From: JACCXG01 sp963834305
GTDB taxonomy: Bacteria > Acidobacteriota > Vicinamibacteria > Vicinamibacterales > 2-12-FULL-66-21
Assembly: GCA_963834305.1 (NCBI GenBank)
Contig: CAWIAX010000003.1
Location: forward strand, 682,001-746,000
Length of the DNA stretch: 64,000 nt
Direction of reading: 5' to 3'
The notes under the pieces are model-generated. The model ran no database searches, was not told the origin of the DNA, and was given only the letters and a program-made list of their open reading frames with translations. This document shows, one piece after another, positions 28,349-38,030 of the stretch; the first letter of the stretch is position 1, and every line of letters starts with the position of its first letter. The translations under genes were made by a program, and so were the position numbers.

Positions 28349-28936
28349 ATGCGTCGTGTTGCCGCCGCGCTGATGACTGTGGCCCTCGCCGTCGCGGCTC
28401 CCGCTGCCGAGGCGCTCACCGTCCGCGACATCATCGAGCTGTCACGCGCCGGGCTGGGTGAGGACGTGCTCCTCGCGCTCATCGACGTCGACGGGGGGGT
28501 CTACGCCATCGACCCCGGCACCCTCAAGACACTCCAGGAGTCCGGGGTCAGCCAGAAGGTGATCGTGGCGCTGGTACGGAGCGGCCGCGAGCGCCCCGCC
28601 ATTCCGCCGCCGCTGCCCGCGGTGGTCGAGGAGCCGGCCGCGCAGCCCCCCGCGCCGCAGGTCGTCGTCATCGACCATCACGCACCGCAGGCGCCGCCGG
28701 TCTACGTTCCCGTCTACGTCGGCGTGCCCGTCTCCGGGCACCCGCCGCGACGGACGACTGTGCCGCCGCCAGCCGCGGATGCGCGCTTCGTCCCCTTCCA
28801 GTCGGGGACCGCGTTCATCCCGCCGCCGGCACCGCCACAGGAGCCGGTGTATTGGGGCTTCGGCGGCAAACTGCGCCCCGACGCGTGGGGCCAGCCGGCC
28901 AAAGCCGCGGCACCGGACGCCAGCCAGAAGAAGTAG
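28349..28936 (+). CDS. Secreted Pro-rich hypothetical protein
   Basis: 195 residues preceded by a strong GGAGG ribosome site. Signal peptide MRRVAAALMTVALAVAAPAA. A small helical domain follows (LTVRDIIELSRAGLGEDVLL, LKTLQESGVSQKVIVALVR), resembling the short repeats that pair a helix with a Gly turn in acidobacterial exported proteins. The rest is Pro/Val-rich (PVYVPVYVGVPVSG) and likely extended. Function unknown. The 245 bp between it and the divergent gene at 28104 presumably holds both promoters; I found no convincing -35/-10 pair. Confidence 0.72.
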   Translation: MRRVAAALMTVALAVAAPAAEALTVRDIIELSRAGLGEDVLLALIDVDGGVYAIDPGTLKTLQESGVSQKVIVALVRSGRERPAIPPPLPAVVEEPAAQPPAPQVVVIDHHAPQAPPVYVPVYVGVPVSGHPPRRTTVPPPAADARFVPFQSGTAFIPPPAPPQEPVYWGFGGKLRPDAWGQPAKAAAPDASQKK

Positions 28937-28951
28937 CGAGGCGATCGGCCC

Positions 28952-30130
28952 TCACGGCTCGCGATCCGCCTCGACCTTCCGCTTCACGTCCTGTCCGATC
29001 TTGATCGCCGCGGGAAGCAAGGCCGCCGCGCCGATGAGGACGTCGCTCGGCCGGACCGGCGGTGGCGCCGGCGGCGGGCCGTCGATGTCGCAGTTCACGT
29101 CTTCGGCGAACGCCGCCTCGCCGTCGCGGCGGGCCCGGCTCGCCAGATAGGCACGCTCGGCCGCCGCGCCGATCTTCCGCCTCTCCCCCTTGTACTTCTC
29201 CCCGGGGTCCTTGCCGTAGGGGGAGGCATGCTCGATCTCGCTGTTCAACTCCGCTCCCACCAGCATCGAGATCCCGGACAGGTAGAACCAGAGCAGCAGC
29301 ACCATCACGCCGCCGATGGCGCCGTAGGTTTCGTTGTAGCTCGCGAAGTTGGCGATGTAGACCTTGAAGCCGAGCGAAACCGCGAGCCACAGCGTGGTCG
29401 CAAGGACGGCGCCCGGCGTGATCCAGACCCAGTCCTGCTCGGCATCGGGCGCGAAGTAGTAGACGAGTGCGAACGCCGTGACCACCAGGGCGAACACGAT
29501 CGGCCACTGCACAATCTTCCAGGTCCACTCGAAGACGCCACCGAGCCGCATGGCCTCGGCGATCTTTTCCGCCAGCGCCGGGCCGGCGACGACCAGCGTC
29601 ATGGACGCGAGGATGAAGACCGCGAGCCCGAGGGTGAGCCCGATGGCCGTGAGCCTGACCTTCCACCAGGGCCGTCCCTCGGTGATGTCGTAGGCGGCGT
29701 TCAGCGTGGTGCACATCGAGACGACGGCGCTCGACGAGCTCCAGATGGTGAAGAGGAAGGCGATGGTCAGCACGCCGCCCGCGTTGCCGGCCGCGATCTT
29801 CTCGATCTGGTTGCCGACGATCTCGACGACATCCTGGGGGGCGATTCTCGCCAGCATCACCCGGATCTGTTCGACGAGGTTCTCCACCGGGAAGAAGCTC
29901 GCGATGGAGATGAGCGCGAGCAGGGCGGGGAACAGCGCGAAGAAGAAGTAGTAGGCCTGTTGCGCCGCGAGGTTCAGCACGTCGTCGGCCAGCGCTTCCG
30001 TGGCGGTGCGCTTCAGCAGTTCCGACCAACTCAGCGGGACGCGAAATCGGGCCAACATGCCTTCTCGAGGTAGCAAGCGTGCTGCCAAGTCCCGCCATTT
30101 TCGCCAATTTTCGCCGCCGAAGATGCCCAC
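28952..30130 (-). CDS. YihY/BrkB-family inner-membrane protein
   Basis: 392 residues with about six transmembrane helices. The N-terminal block AAQQAYYFFFALFPALLALI is the family hallmark. The helices GGVLTIAFLFTIWSSSSAVV, GLTLGLAVFILASMTLVVAG, IVFALVVTAFALVYYFA and GGVMVLLLWFYLSGISMLVG follow. The last helix leads into ELNSEIEH, also typical. A ~90-residue charged C-terminal tail is cytoplasmic. The family was once annotated as RNase BN by mistake and its transport role is unsettled. An internal ATG at 30058 (MLARFRVPLSW) could be the start. It is divergent from the oxidase gene. Confidence 0.9.
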   Translation of the reverse strand: MGIFGGENWRKWRDLAARLLPREGMLARFRVPLSWSELLKRTATEALADDVLNLAAQQAYYFFFALFPALLALISIASFFPVENLVEQIRVMLARIAPQDVVEIVGNQIEKIAAGNAGGVLTIAFLFTIWSSSSAVVSMCTTLNAAYDITEGRPWWKVRLTAIGLTLGLAVFILASMTLVVAGPALAEKIAEAMRLGGVFEWTWKIVQWPIVFALVVTAFALVYYFAPDAEQDWVWITPGAVLATTLWLAVSLGFKVYIANFASYNETYGAIGGVMVLLLWFYLSGISMLVGAELNSEIEHASPYGKDPGEKYKGERRKIGAAAERAYLASRARRDGEAAFAEDVNCDIDGPPPAPPPVRPSDVLIGAAALLPAAIKIGQDVKRKVEADREP

Positions 30131-30155
30131 GTGCGCCGGTTGTTATGATGCCGGT

Positions 30156-31271
30156 GTGGCGGGTGGGCAGGACGTTGTCGTCATCGGGGCCGGCATCATT
30201 GGCTGTTCGGTTGCGCGCGAGCTGGCGCGGCGGGGCGCGCGCGTCCGCCTCTTCGAGGCGCGGACCGTCGGCGCGGGGGCCACGCAGGCCTCCGCCGGCA
30301 TGCTCGCGCCCTATATCGAGGGGCACGATCGGGGCCTGCTGTTCGAGCTCGGCGTGCGATCGCTCGGGATGTACGACACGTTCGTGCGGGAGGCCGCCGA
30401 CGAGTCCGGACTGCCCATCGAGTACCGCCGCTGCGGCACGCTCGAAGTGGCCACCGACGCCCGGACGGCGGCGCGGCTGCGCCAGTCGGCCGCCGGCGAC
30501 GCGGCCCTGACGTGGCTCGATCGGGACGCGGCGCGGGGGCGCGAAGGGGCGCTGGCGGCCTCGATCGAGGGCGCCCTTCTGGCGGCGGGACACGGCTATG
30601 TCTCGGTGCAGTCGCTGATGGACGCGCTGGCGTGGGCCGCGCTCCGGCACGGCGTCCAGATCGAGGCCGCGCACCGCGTGACCGGCATCGTCGTCGAACG
30701 GCGCGGCGTGCGGATCAACACGGAGGATGGCACCGCCTGGTCGGCGGACCAGGTGGTCATCGCGGCAGGAAGCTGGACCGGGCGGCTCGACGTCGACGAT
30801 CCGGCGGCGGCGACCATCCGGCCGGTTCGCGGCCAGCTCCTGCGCCTGCAGTGGCGCGGCGCGCCGCTCGGCCACATCGTCTGGGGGCCGGATTGCTACG
30901 TTGTCCCGTGGCGGAACGGTACGGTGCTGGTCGGCGCCACCGTTGAAGACGTCGGCTTCGACGAGCGGACGACCGCGGCCGGGGTCCGGGATCTGCTGGA
31001 TGCGGCCTGCGAGCTGCTGCCGGAGGCGTGGGGCGCGACGTTCATCGAGGCGCGGGTGGGGCTGCGGCCCGCGGCGTCCGACGAGCTGCCGCTGCTCGGC
31101 CCGTCGGAGCGCTCGGACCGCATCGTCTATGCGACCGGCCACTACCGCAACGGTGTGCTGCTGGCGCCGCTGACCGCGCAGTTGATTGCCGACTGGGTCG
31201 CCGACGGCCGCGACGATCCCGCGCTCCAGGCGCTGCGGCCCGGACGCCTGAAGATCAAGAGCGGGCGCTGA
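30156..31271 (+). CDS. thiO: FAD-dependent glycine/D-amino-acid oxidase, ThiO-like
   Basis: DadA/ThiO-family flavoprotein that oxidises a small amino acid, giving imine and hydrogen peroxide (ThiO makes the iminoglycine needed for the thiazole of thiamine). The Rossmann motif DVVVIGAGIIGCSVARELAR is near the N-terminus, followed by GAGATQASAGMLAPYIEG. The substrate-side segment is IRPVRGQLLRLQW. The end has ARVGLRPAASDELPLLGPSE and YATGHYRNGVLLAPLTAQLI, typical of ThiO. The GTG at 30156 gives 371 residues; an ATG at 30123 would overlap the divergent gene. No other thi genes are in the window, so ThiO versus generic D-amino-acid oxidase is not settled. Confidence 0.82.
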   Translation: MAGGQDVVVIGAGIIGCSVARELARRGARVRLFEARTVGAGATQASAGMLAPYIEGHDRGLLFELGVRSLGMYDTFVREAADESGLPIEYRRCGTLEVATDARTAARLRQSAAGDAALTWLDRDAARGREGALAASIEGALLAAGHGYVSVQSLMDALAWAALRHGVQIEAAHRVTGIVVERRGVRINTEDGTAWSADQVVIAAGSWTGRLDVDDPAAATIRPVRGQLLRLQWRGAPLGHIVWGPDCYVVPWRNGTVLVGATVEDVGFDERTTAAGVRDLLDAACELLPEAWGATFIEARVGLRPAASDELPLLGPSERSDRIVYATGHYRNGVLLAPLTAQLIADWVADGRDDPALQALRPGRLKIKSGR

Positions 31272-31328
31272 CGCGGCAGGCCGAGCCGGGAGCCTGCGCC
31301 AGCGGCAGCTCGAGACCCGCAGCCCGCT

Positions 31329-32930
31329 CTAGCGCGGGACGACCTGCCCGACGCGCTGCACCCGCTCGAACCCGACCACGGCCAGCTGGTAGTCGAGATA
31401 CGAGCGCTGCTCGTTGTCGCGCGCGACCGCGAGGTCGCGCTGCGCCTGGATCACGAGGAAGCTGGTGGACATGCCCACCTCGAAGCGCTTCTGCTCGGCG
31501 TCGAGCCGCTGCTCGGCCAGTTCACGCCCGAGCGTGGCGGTCTCGATGCGCTGGCGGTTCTGCTCGAGGCGCAGCGCCGCGTCGCGGACCTCCTTGACCA
31601 CTGACAGCTCGAGGCTGCGCAGCCGCGCCGCGGCCTGGTCGCGCTCGATGCGCGCCCGGGCCAGGTTGGCCTGCTCGGCGCTGCGGCCGAGCGGATACGA
31701 CAGCGTGAGCCCGACGGTCCACGTCGGGTAGTCCGACGACAGCACCTGGCCGAGCACCGAGCCGTACGCGGTGTTCTCCGAGCCGATGATGGTGCCGGGA
31801 AAGCCGTTGGTCCGCAGCAGGCGCGAGCCGCCCTGGCCGTTGGCCAGGTAGGTCGCCTGGGCGCGCAGGTCGGGCAGCGCCTGGTTCTTCGCGAGCGAGA
31901 TGGTGGTGTCGCTGTTCTCGATCAGCTTGCGCGCCTGGGCCACGTCGGAGCGTTCGCCCAGGGCGCGCCGCACCGCGCTGTCCACGTCGGGCGGTCCGGT
32001 CACCGGCGGCTGGCGTTCTGCCGGGTCGAGCCTGACCGACCAGTAGTCGGTCCGCTTCGGGTCCACGATCAGCGTCCGCAGCGTGTCTTCCGCCTGCAGC
32101 GCCGTGGTCCGCGCCACGATCAGGTTTTCGCGGCGCAGCGCCACTTCCGCCCGCGCGGCGACCAGGTCGAGGGGCGGTGACTGGCCGACGTCCACCCGCG
32201 CCCGGTTGGTGCGCTCGAGCTCGAGCGCGAGGTCGAGCGAGCGCTGCTGCACGGTGACCGAGGCCAGCGCCACCACCAGGCCCCAGTACGCCGCTTCGGC
32301 GTCGGCGCCCACCTGGGCGCCCCGTTCGTTGACCTGGATGTCGGCGATGTCGCGGTTGCGCCGGGCAATCTCGACCTGCGAGCGCAGCGCGTCCGTCTTG
32401 AAGTTGCGCAGCAGCGGCTGGGACAGGATGGCCTGGAGCGACGAGGTCAGCGACGGCGTGAAGCTCGTGAAGGGATTGTCCGTGGTCGTGCGCTGGCTGG
32501 TGAAGAGGACGTCGTAGGACGCGCCACCCCAGGGCAGGGTCTGCCGCAGGCCGGCGTCGCCGGACCAGTAGTCGGTCGTGATGCCGGACTCGCCCGAGAA
32601 GAGGTTGGCCGGCGGCGTCTGGTTGCTGTTGCGCAGCAGGGCCGAGTTGAAGGTCGGCAGGAACACCGCCTGCGCCGCCGCCACGCGCGCGTCGTTCACG
32701 CCCGGCTCGAAGCGCGCCACCGCCAGGTCCGGGTTGTTCTCCATGGCCATGCGCACGGCCTCGTCGCGCGTGAGCTTCAGCACCTCGCCCGCGGCCGGCT
32801 CCTGGGCGACCTGGGGCAGGGTGGACGTGACCGGCTGTGCGCCCGCCGGGCCGGGCAGGAGCAGCAAGGCGAGCAGCGCCGCCGTTGCCGCCGCCGGCCT
32901 GACGCCGCGGCGCCATCGCCACAGCCGCAT
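31329..32930 (-). CDS. TolC-family outer-membrane efflux factor (in frame with the RND pump)
   Basis: 533 residues if translation starts at ATG 32930 (MRLWRWRRGVRPAAATAALL), which is a standard signal peptide ending PGPAGAQ. The mature part has the two repeated alpha-hairpins of TolC: LTRDEAVRMAMENNPDLAVA and a second set ending with AEQRLDAEQKRFEVGMSTSF. It ends GFERVQRVGQVVPR. It is the outer-membrane exit duct for the RND pump. There is no stop codon between the pump and this ATG, so either the two are made as one long chain or the ATG acts as an internal start. See the findings list. Confidence 0.88.
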   Translation of the reverse strand: MRLWRWRRGVRPAAATAALLALLLLPGPAGAQPVTSTLPQVAQEPAAGEVLKLTRDEAVRMAMENNPDLAVARFEPGVNDARVAAAQAVFLPTFNSALLRNSNQTPPANLFSGESGITTDYWSGDAGLRQTLPWGGASYDVLFTSQRTTTDNPFTSFTPSLTSSLQAILSQPLLRNFKTDALRSQVEIARRNRDIADIQVNERGAQVGADAEAAYWGLVVALASVTVQQRSLDLALELERTNRARVDVGQSPPLDLVAARAEVALRRENLIVARTTALQAEDTLRTLIVDPKRTDYWSVRLDPAERQPPVTGPPDVDSAVRRALGERSDVAQARKLIENSDTTISLAKNQALPDLRAQATYLANGQGGSRLLRTNGFPGTIIGSENTAYGSVLGQVLSSDYPTWTVGLTLSYPLGRSAEQANLARARIERDQAAARLRSLELSVVKEVRDAALRLEQNRQRIETATLGRELAEQRLDAEQKRFEVGMSTSFLVIQAQRDLAVARDNEQRSYLDYQLAVVGFERVQRVGQVVPR

Positions 32931-35900
32931 CGTCGACGCCTCGTCGAAGAGCGAATACGCCACCGGCGTCACGATCAACGTCAGCAGCAGGACCATCGAC
33001 TGGCCGCCGATGATGACGAAGCCGATCGCGCGGTTGGTGGCCGAGCCGATGCCGCTCGACAGCACCAGCGGAATCATCCCGGCAACGAAAGCGAAGGTGG
33101 TCATGAGAATCGGCCTCAAACGGTCGCGGCTTGCCTGGAGGATGGCGGCGTCACGCTCCATCCCACGGTCGCGCAGCTGGTTCGCATGGTCGATCTGGAG
33201 GATGGAGTTCTTCTTGACGACGCCGAACAGCACCAGCAGACCGAGCGCGGAGAAGATGTTGAGCGACTGTCCGGTGATGATAATCGACAACAGCGCGAAT
33301 GGCAGCGTGAGCGGCAGCGACAGCAGGATCGTCACCGGATGGAGCCAGGACTCGAACTGCGCCGCCAGGATCAGATACATGAATACGAGCGAAAGGCCGA
33401 AGGCGATCAGAAAATTCTGCGCCGCCCGGCCGAGCTCCTTCGATCGCCCCGCGAAGCGGGTGCTGTAGCCGGGGCCCATGTTGAGCCCATCCGCGGTGCG
33501 GACCATCAGGTCCATGGGGCCGGTCTGCGACACGCCGGGAAGCAGGCCGGCGTAGATCGTGACCTGCCGCTGCCGGTTCAGCCGGTTGATCTCGGCGGGC
33601 GAGGTCCCGGGCGCGAACGCGCCGAGGTTGTCGAGCGGGACGCTGCCGACCCTGCTCGACGGCACCGTGAGCTGGCCGATCGCCGCGGCGGTGTCGCGAT
33701 GGCCGGCCTCGGCCCGGACGTGCACCTCGTACTGCTCGCCCCCTTCGTTGTAGGTCGTGACCTGGTCGCCGCCGACCAGCAGCCGCAGCGCCTCGGCGGC
33801 ATCGGAGATCGGCACGCCGAGGTCCGACGCCTTCAACCGGTCCACCCGCAGGGAGAGCTCCGGCTTGCCGACGTTCATCGAAGTGTCGACGTCGACGACG
33901 CCCGGCTGCTGCCGGGCGGCGCCGGCGATCGCCGCGGCGAACGTCTCCAGCTTCTTCAGGTCGGGACCGTTGATGGTGAACTGGATCTCAGCGTTCTGGT
34001 TGCCGCCGCCGCCGATCGTCGCCACCGGGCGCACGCCGGTCCGCAGGTCCGGGGTCGCGACCTGCGGCAGGATGCGGCTGCGCACGTCGTCCATCACCTC
34101 GAACTGGTCGCGATCGCGCTTGCCGACGGCGGTGAGCCGGGCGTAGACCGTCGCCACGTTGCGGGTCCCCGCGGGGTCGTCGGCAACCGACACCAGCGTG
34201 TATTCGATCTCGGGCAGCTGCGCGCATCCGCGTGGCAATCCGGTTGGCGATGATCTCGGTCGCCTCGAGGGAGGTGCCCTCGGCCGCCCGCAGCCCGACT
34301 TCGAACTCGGACTGGTCGTCGTTCGGCAGGAAGTTCTTGTCGGCGAGCGCAAAGAGCGGAATGCTGCTCAGCAGCACCAGCACCGCCAGCCCGGCCACCA
34401 CCCAGCGGTGCGCCAGCGACCACTGCAGCATCGCGGCGTAGCCCTGGTCGAGCGGCCGGAAGAAGCGGGAGTCCTTCGACGAGGCCCCGGCGAGCTCGTG
34501 CCCCTCGGCATCCTCGCGGCGCGGCCGCATCTTGATCCAGCGCGCCGCGAGCATCGGCGTCAGCGTGAAGCTGACCAGCATCGACACCAGGATGGCGAAC
34601 GACATCGTGAAGCCGAAGCTGGTCATGAAGCGGCCGACGATGCCGCCCATGAAGCCGACCGGGACGAAGATCGCCACCAGCGACAGCGTGGTCGCCAGCA
34701 CCGCCAGGCCGATCTCGCGGGTCGCCTCGACCGCCGCCTGCGCCGGCGGCCGGCCCTTTTCCTCGACGAACCGGTAGATGTTCTCCAGCACGACGATCGC
34801 ATCGTCGATGACGATGCCGACCGCGAGCGTCAGCGCCAGCATCGTCATCGAGTTGAGGGTGAAGCCCTGGTACCAGATCAGGCCGAACGTCGAGATGATC
34901 GAGGTCGGGATGGCGATGGCCGCGATCAGCGTCGAGCGCCAGTTCCAGAGGAAGACGAGCACGACCGCGGCGGCGAGAAACGAGCCGACGATCAGGTGCT
35001 CTTCGACGCTGCGGATCGACGCGCGGATGAACTCCGACATGTCGCGCACGACGCGGATGTCGTAGCCCGCCGGCACCGTCGCTGACACCTCGGCGAGCCG
35101 TTCCTTGACAGCGTCCACGACCTGGACGGTGTTCGTGCCGGACTGGCGGCGGACCGTGACGAGCACCGTGGTGTCGCCGTTCAGGTTGGCGCGCGTCCGC
35201 GCCTCGGCCGTGCCGTCGTCGATGCGCGCGACGTCGCGCAGGAGCACCGGATGCCCGTCGCGCTGCCGGACGACGATGTCGCCGAATCCGGCGACCGACT
35301 CGACGCGGCCGCGCGTGCGCAGCGTCAGCGCGGTCGCGCCCTGCTCGACGCGGCCGCCGGGAATCTCCGCGTTCTGCGTCTGCAGGGCGCGCGAGACGTC
35401 GGTGACGGTCAGGTCGTAGGCCTGGAGCCGCGCCGGGTCGAGCCACAGGTTGATCTGCCGGCCCTGGCCGCCGGTGACGAGCACCTGGCCGACGCCGTTC
35501 ACGTTCTCGAGCTGGCGCCTGAGCGTCTTGTCGGCGTATTCGGTGATGTCCCGGATCGGCTGCCTGGCCGACACGGCGAGCGTCAGCACCGGCGCCGAGT
35601 CGGGGTCGAACTTCTCGACCGTCGGCTGGTCGATCGTCTTGGGCAGGAGCGGCAGCACGCGGTTGACCCGGTCGCGCACCTCCTGCGCGCCGATGTCGGC
35701 GTCCTTCTCGAGCAGGAAGGCGATGATGACCTGTGAGACGCCCTCGGACGAGTTCGAGCGCAGCTCGTCGATGCCGCTGATCGTGTTCACCGCCTCTTCG
35801 ATCTTGTCGGTGATCTCGGTCTCGACTTCCTCGGGCGCCGCGCCCGGCAGCCGCGTCGTCACGACGACGGTGGGGAAGTCCACCTTCGGGAACCGGTCGA

Positions 35901-36003
35901 GCCCGAGCCGGCCGAACGACACGGCGCCGACAATGGTGAGCGCCAGGATGATGACCGTGGCAAAGACGGGACGCCTGACGGAGATGGAAGCGAGCCACTG
36001 CAT
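32931..36003 (-). CDS. RND efflux transporter permease (one frameshift; no stop before the TolC-like gene)
   Basis: Proton-driven trimeric pump of the AcrB/HAE1 family, about 1024 residues. It starts MQWLASISVRRPVFATVIIL. The proton-relay helix contains ALTLAVGIVIDDAIVVLENI with the conserved Asp pair. The periplasmic porter domains follow each large loop, and the second half has LILAAQFESWLHPVTILLSL and LGLLVLFGVVKKNSILQIDH. A one-base frame change near 34215 splits the halves between RIATRMRA and QLPEIEYTLVSV. The pump-like part ends LIVTPVAYSLFDEAS. The frame then enters the TolC-like protein without a stop. The operon runs TetR, adaptor, pump, outer-membrane factor. Confidence 0.93.
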
Positions 36004-36064
36004 GACGACAACCTGCTGAAGCCACCCCTGCGGGTGGCCAGAAAGAGAATGGGCCGACCGGGGA

Positions 36065-37282
36065 TCAGCTGGCGCGAACGGGCATGCCGTCGGTGATGCG
36101 GCCGCGCGGCTCGGCCACCACCTTCTCGCCGCCGCTGACGCCGCTCGTGATCTCGACCTGTCCGGATACCGGCTCGCCCAGCGTCACGATCCGCTCTTCC
36201 GCCCTGCCGTCCTTGACGACGTAGAGGCGGCTGGTGCCGGCGACCGTCTCGACCGCCGAGGCCGGGACGGTGAGCGCCGGGACGGGAGCGCCCTGCTGAA
36301 TCAGGGCCGTCGCGAACAGGCCCGGCTTGAGCCGGCCGTCCTTGTTCGGCGCCACCGCTTCGATGGTGAGCGCGCGTCGATCGACCCGCACCGACGGCGA
36401 CACGAACCGCACCGTGGCGTCGAACTGCTCGCCCGGGTAGGCATCGACCGTCAGCCGCACCGGCTGGCCGGCCTTGATCTGCGCGATCGCCTGCTCAGGC
36501 ACCGTGAGCTCGACGCGGAGCGGATCGATGCTGACCACCGTCGCCACGCGCGTGCCCTTCGTGACGTAGTCGCCGACGCTGACGGCCCGCTCCATGACCA
36601 GGCCGGCGAAGGGCGCACGCACCGCGGTGTCGGCCATCGACTTGCGCGCGAGCGAGACGCGCGCCCGGGCGGCCTGCAGCGAGCGGTAGGCCTGCTCGGC
36701 GCCATTGAGGGCGACCTGGAGCTGCTGGCGCGCCGCCTCGACCTGCGTGCGCCGCTGATCGAACTCGCTCTGCGAGACGACGCGCTGATCGAGCAGCGAC
36801 TGGATGCGGGCGAACTCGGCTTCAGCCAGGCTGAAAGCCGCCCGGGCGTTCATGACCTCGGGGACGCGCTGCGGGTCGAAGGCCTCGCCGGCCGCCAGGC
36901 CCAGGCGCGCCTCGATCTGCCCGGCATTGGCCTCCGCCTCCTGGAGCTGCGCCGTGGTTTCAGACCCGGAGAGCTGCACGAGCAGCGTGCCGGCCGCCAC
37001 GCGGCTGCCGCGTTCGATCGGCGTGGCGGTGACCCGCCCGGCGACTTCCGCGCTGACCTCGGCCTGCTCCCCCGCGACGAGCGATCCGGTGACGCGGAGG
37101 TGCCGTTCGAGGGAGCGGCTTTCGACGTCGGCGAGCGGAACGACCGCGGGCTCGGGAGCGGCCGCGAGCGCGGCTCCGGACGCCGGCGTATTCGACGAGC
37201 AGCCGGTCGACAGCACGGCGAACGACAGGATGGCGGCGGACGAGAGCACGACGAACTGACGGGACATCGATCGATACCTCAT
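36065..37282 (-). CDS. RND efflux periplasmic adaptor (membrane-fusion lipoprotein)
   Basis: Links the RND pump to the outer-membrane factor. 405 residues from ATG 37282, which overlaps the TetR stop (ATGA); ATG 37267 (MSRQFVVLSS) is an alternative. The lipobox is FAVLSTGCSS, so it is probably lipid-anchored. The order is lipoyl half (RHLRVTGSLVAGEQAEVSAE), alpha-hairpin (residues ~110-220, Ala/Gln/Arg-rich with VVSQSEFDQRRTQVEAARQQ), second lipoyl half (APFAGLVMERAVSVGDYV) and beta-barrel (IDPLRVELTVPEQAIAQI). The C-terminus is membrane-proximal. It lies 61 bp before the pump. Confidence 0.93.
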   Translation of the reverse strand: MRYRSMSRQFVVLSSAAILSFAVLSTGCSSNTPASGAALAAAPEPAVVPLADVESRSLERHLRVTGSLVAGEQAEVSAEVAGRVTATPIERGSRVAAGTLLVQLSGSETTAQLQEAEANAGQIEARLGLAAGEAFDPQRVPEVMNARAAFSLAEAEFARIQSLLDQRVVSQSEFDQRRTQVEAARQQLQVALNGAEQAYRSLQAARARVSLARKSMADTAVRAPFAGLVMERAVSVGDYVTKGTRVATVVSIDPLRVELTVPEQAIAQIKAGQPVRLTVDAYPGEQFDATVRFVSPSVRVDRRALTIEAVAPNKDGRLKPGLFATALIQQGAPVPALTVPASAVETVAGTSRLYVVKDGRAEERIVTLGEPVSGQVEITSGVSGGEKVVAEPRGRITDGMPVRAS

Positions 37283-37935
37283 CGCGAAACGGAAGGGCCG
37301 TCGCAGGGCGACGGCTCGAATGTGGTGGGAAAACCAGTGCGGAGCCCGGTGAGCGCCGCCTCGAGGGTGTCGCGCGCCAGCGCGTCGGGGTCCTCGCCGG
37401 GCGCGAGGCGGTTGCACAGGTGCAGCACCGAGGCGCCGACCATCGCCGCGCTCAGGATGCGGAACACGGCATGCGGGTTCGTGCCCTGCGGCAGGTGCCC
37501 GTCGTCCACGGTGCGCTGGATGATCCGGGAGAGCCGCTCCTTCATGGCGCCGACAAAGGCGAAGCGCTCCCAGTTCTGGCTGATCCGGGGCACCGAGCGG
37601 TCCACGAACATCAGCGCGAAATATTCGGGATGCGTCCGGCTGAACTCGTAGACCCGCCAGAAGGCCTGCCGGAGGGCCTCGAGCCCCTGCGAGCTTCCGG
37701 CTGCCTCGCTGCGCGAGAACAGGATGAGGAACCCTTCCTCCGCGAGCGCGAAGAAGATGTCGTCCTTGCTCGGAAAGTAGCTGTAGATGGCGGCGGGGCT
37801 GTACTCAATCCGGTCGGCAATCTTCCGGATGGAGACGTTCTGATACCCCTCGGCGACGAACAGGTCGCGCGCCGCGTCGAGGATTGCCCTCGCCACCGCT
37901 TCGCGTTCCCTCTCCTGGCGTTCCTTGACTCCCAA
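37279..37935 (-). CDS. TetR-family repressor of the efflux operon
   Basis: 218 residues if the TTG at 37935 is used. This start is chosen because the DNA-binding domain begins directly after it: REREAVARAILDAARDLFVA, then the helix-turn-helix GYQNVSIRKIADRIEYSPAA and IYSYFPSKDDIFFALAEEG. A longer in-frame version starting at 38040 would run through two operator-like palindromes and is unlikely. The C-terminal ligand domain has RTHPEYFALMFVDRSVPRI. It is the first gene of the operon with the adaptor, pump and outer-membrane factor, and very likely represses them and itself. Confidence 0.87.
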   Translation of the reverse strand: MGVKERQEREREAVARAILDAARDLFVAEGYQNVSIRKIADRIEYSPAAIYSYFPSKDDIFFALAEEGFLILFSRSEAAGSSQGLEALRQAFWRVYEFSRTHPEYFALMFVDRSVPRISQNWERFAFVGAMKERLSRIIQRTVDDGHLPQGTNPHAVFRILSAAMVGASVLHLCNRLAPGEDPDALARDTLEAALTGLRTGFPTTFEPSPCDGPSVSR

Positions 37936-37962
37936 TGCGAACCTTTCGGCACAGCCACGCTG

Positions 37963-38010
37963 CTGAACAGTGTTCAGAATGATAACACCGTTGGACACAT
38001 AAACGGTGTT
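37963..38010. promoter_or_regulatory. Two palindromic operators between tetR and phhB
   Basis: CTGAACA-G-TGTTCAG (37963-37977) is a perfect 15-base palindrome typical of TetR operators. AACACCGTT (37984-37992) and AACGGTGTT (38002-38010) are perfect 9-base arms separated by nine bases. Both sit between the divergent tetR and phhB genes, where a regulator could control both. The second could also act as a hairpin since T residues follow it. Confidence 0.68.
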
Positions 38011-38030
38011 TTTGTGGCTATGCTTCCGCC

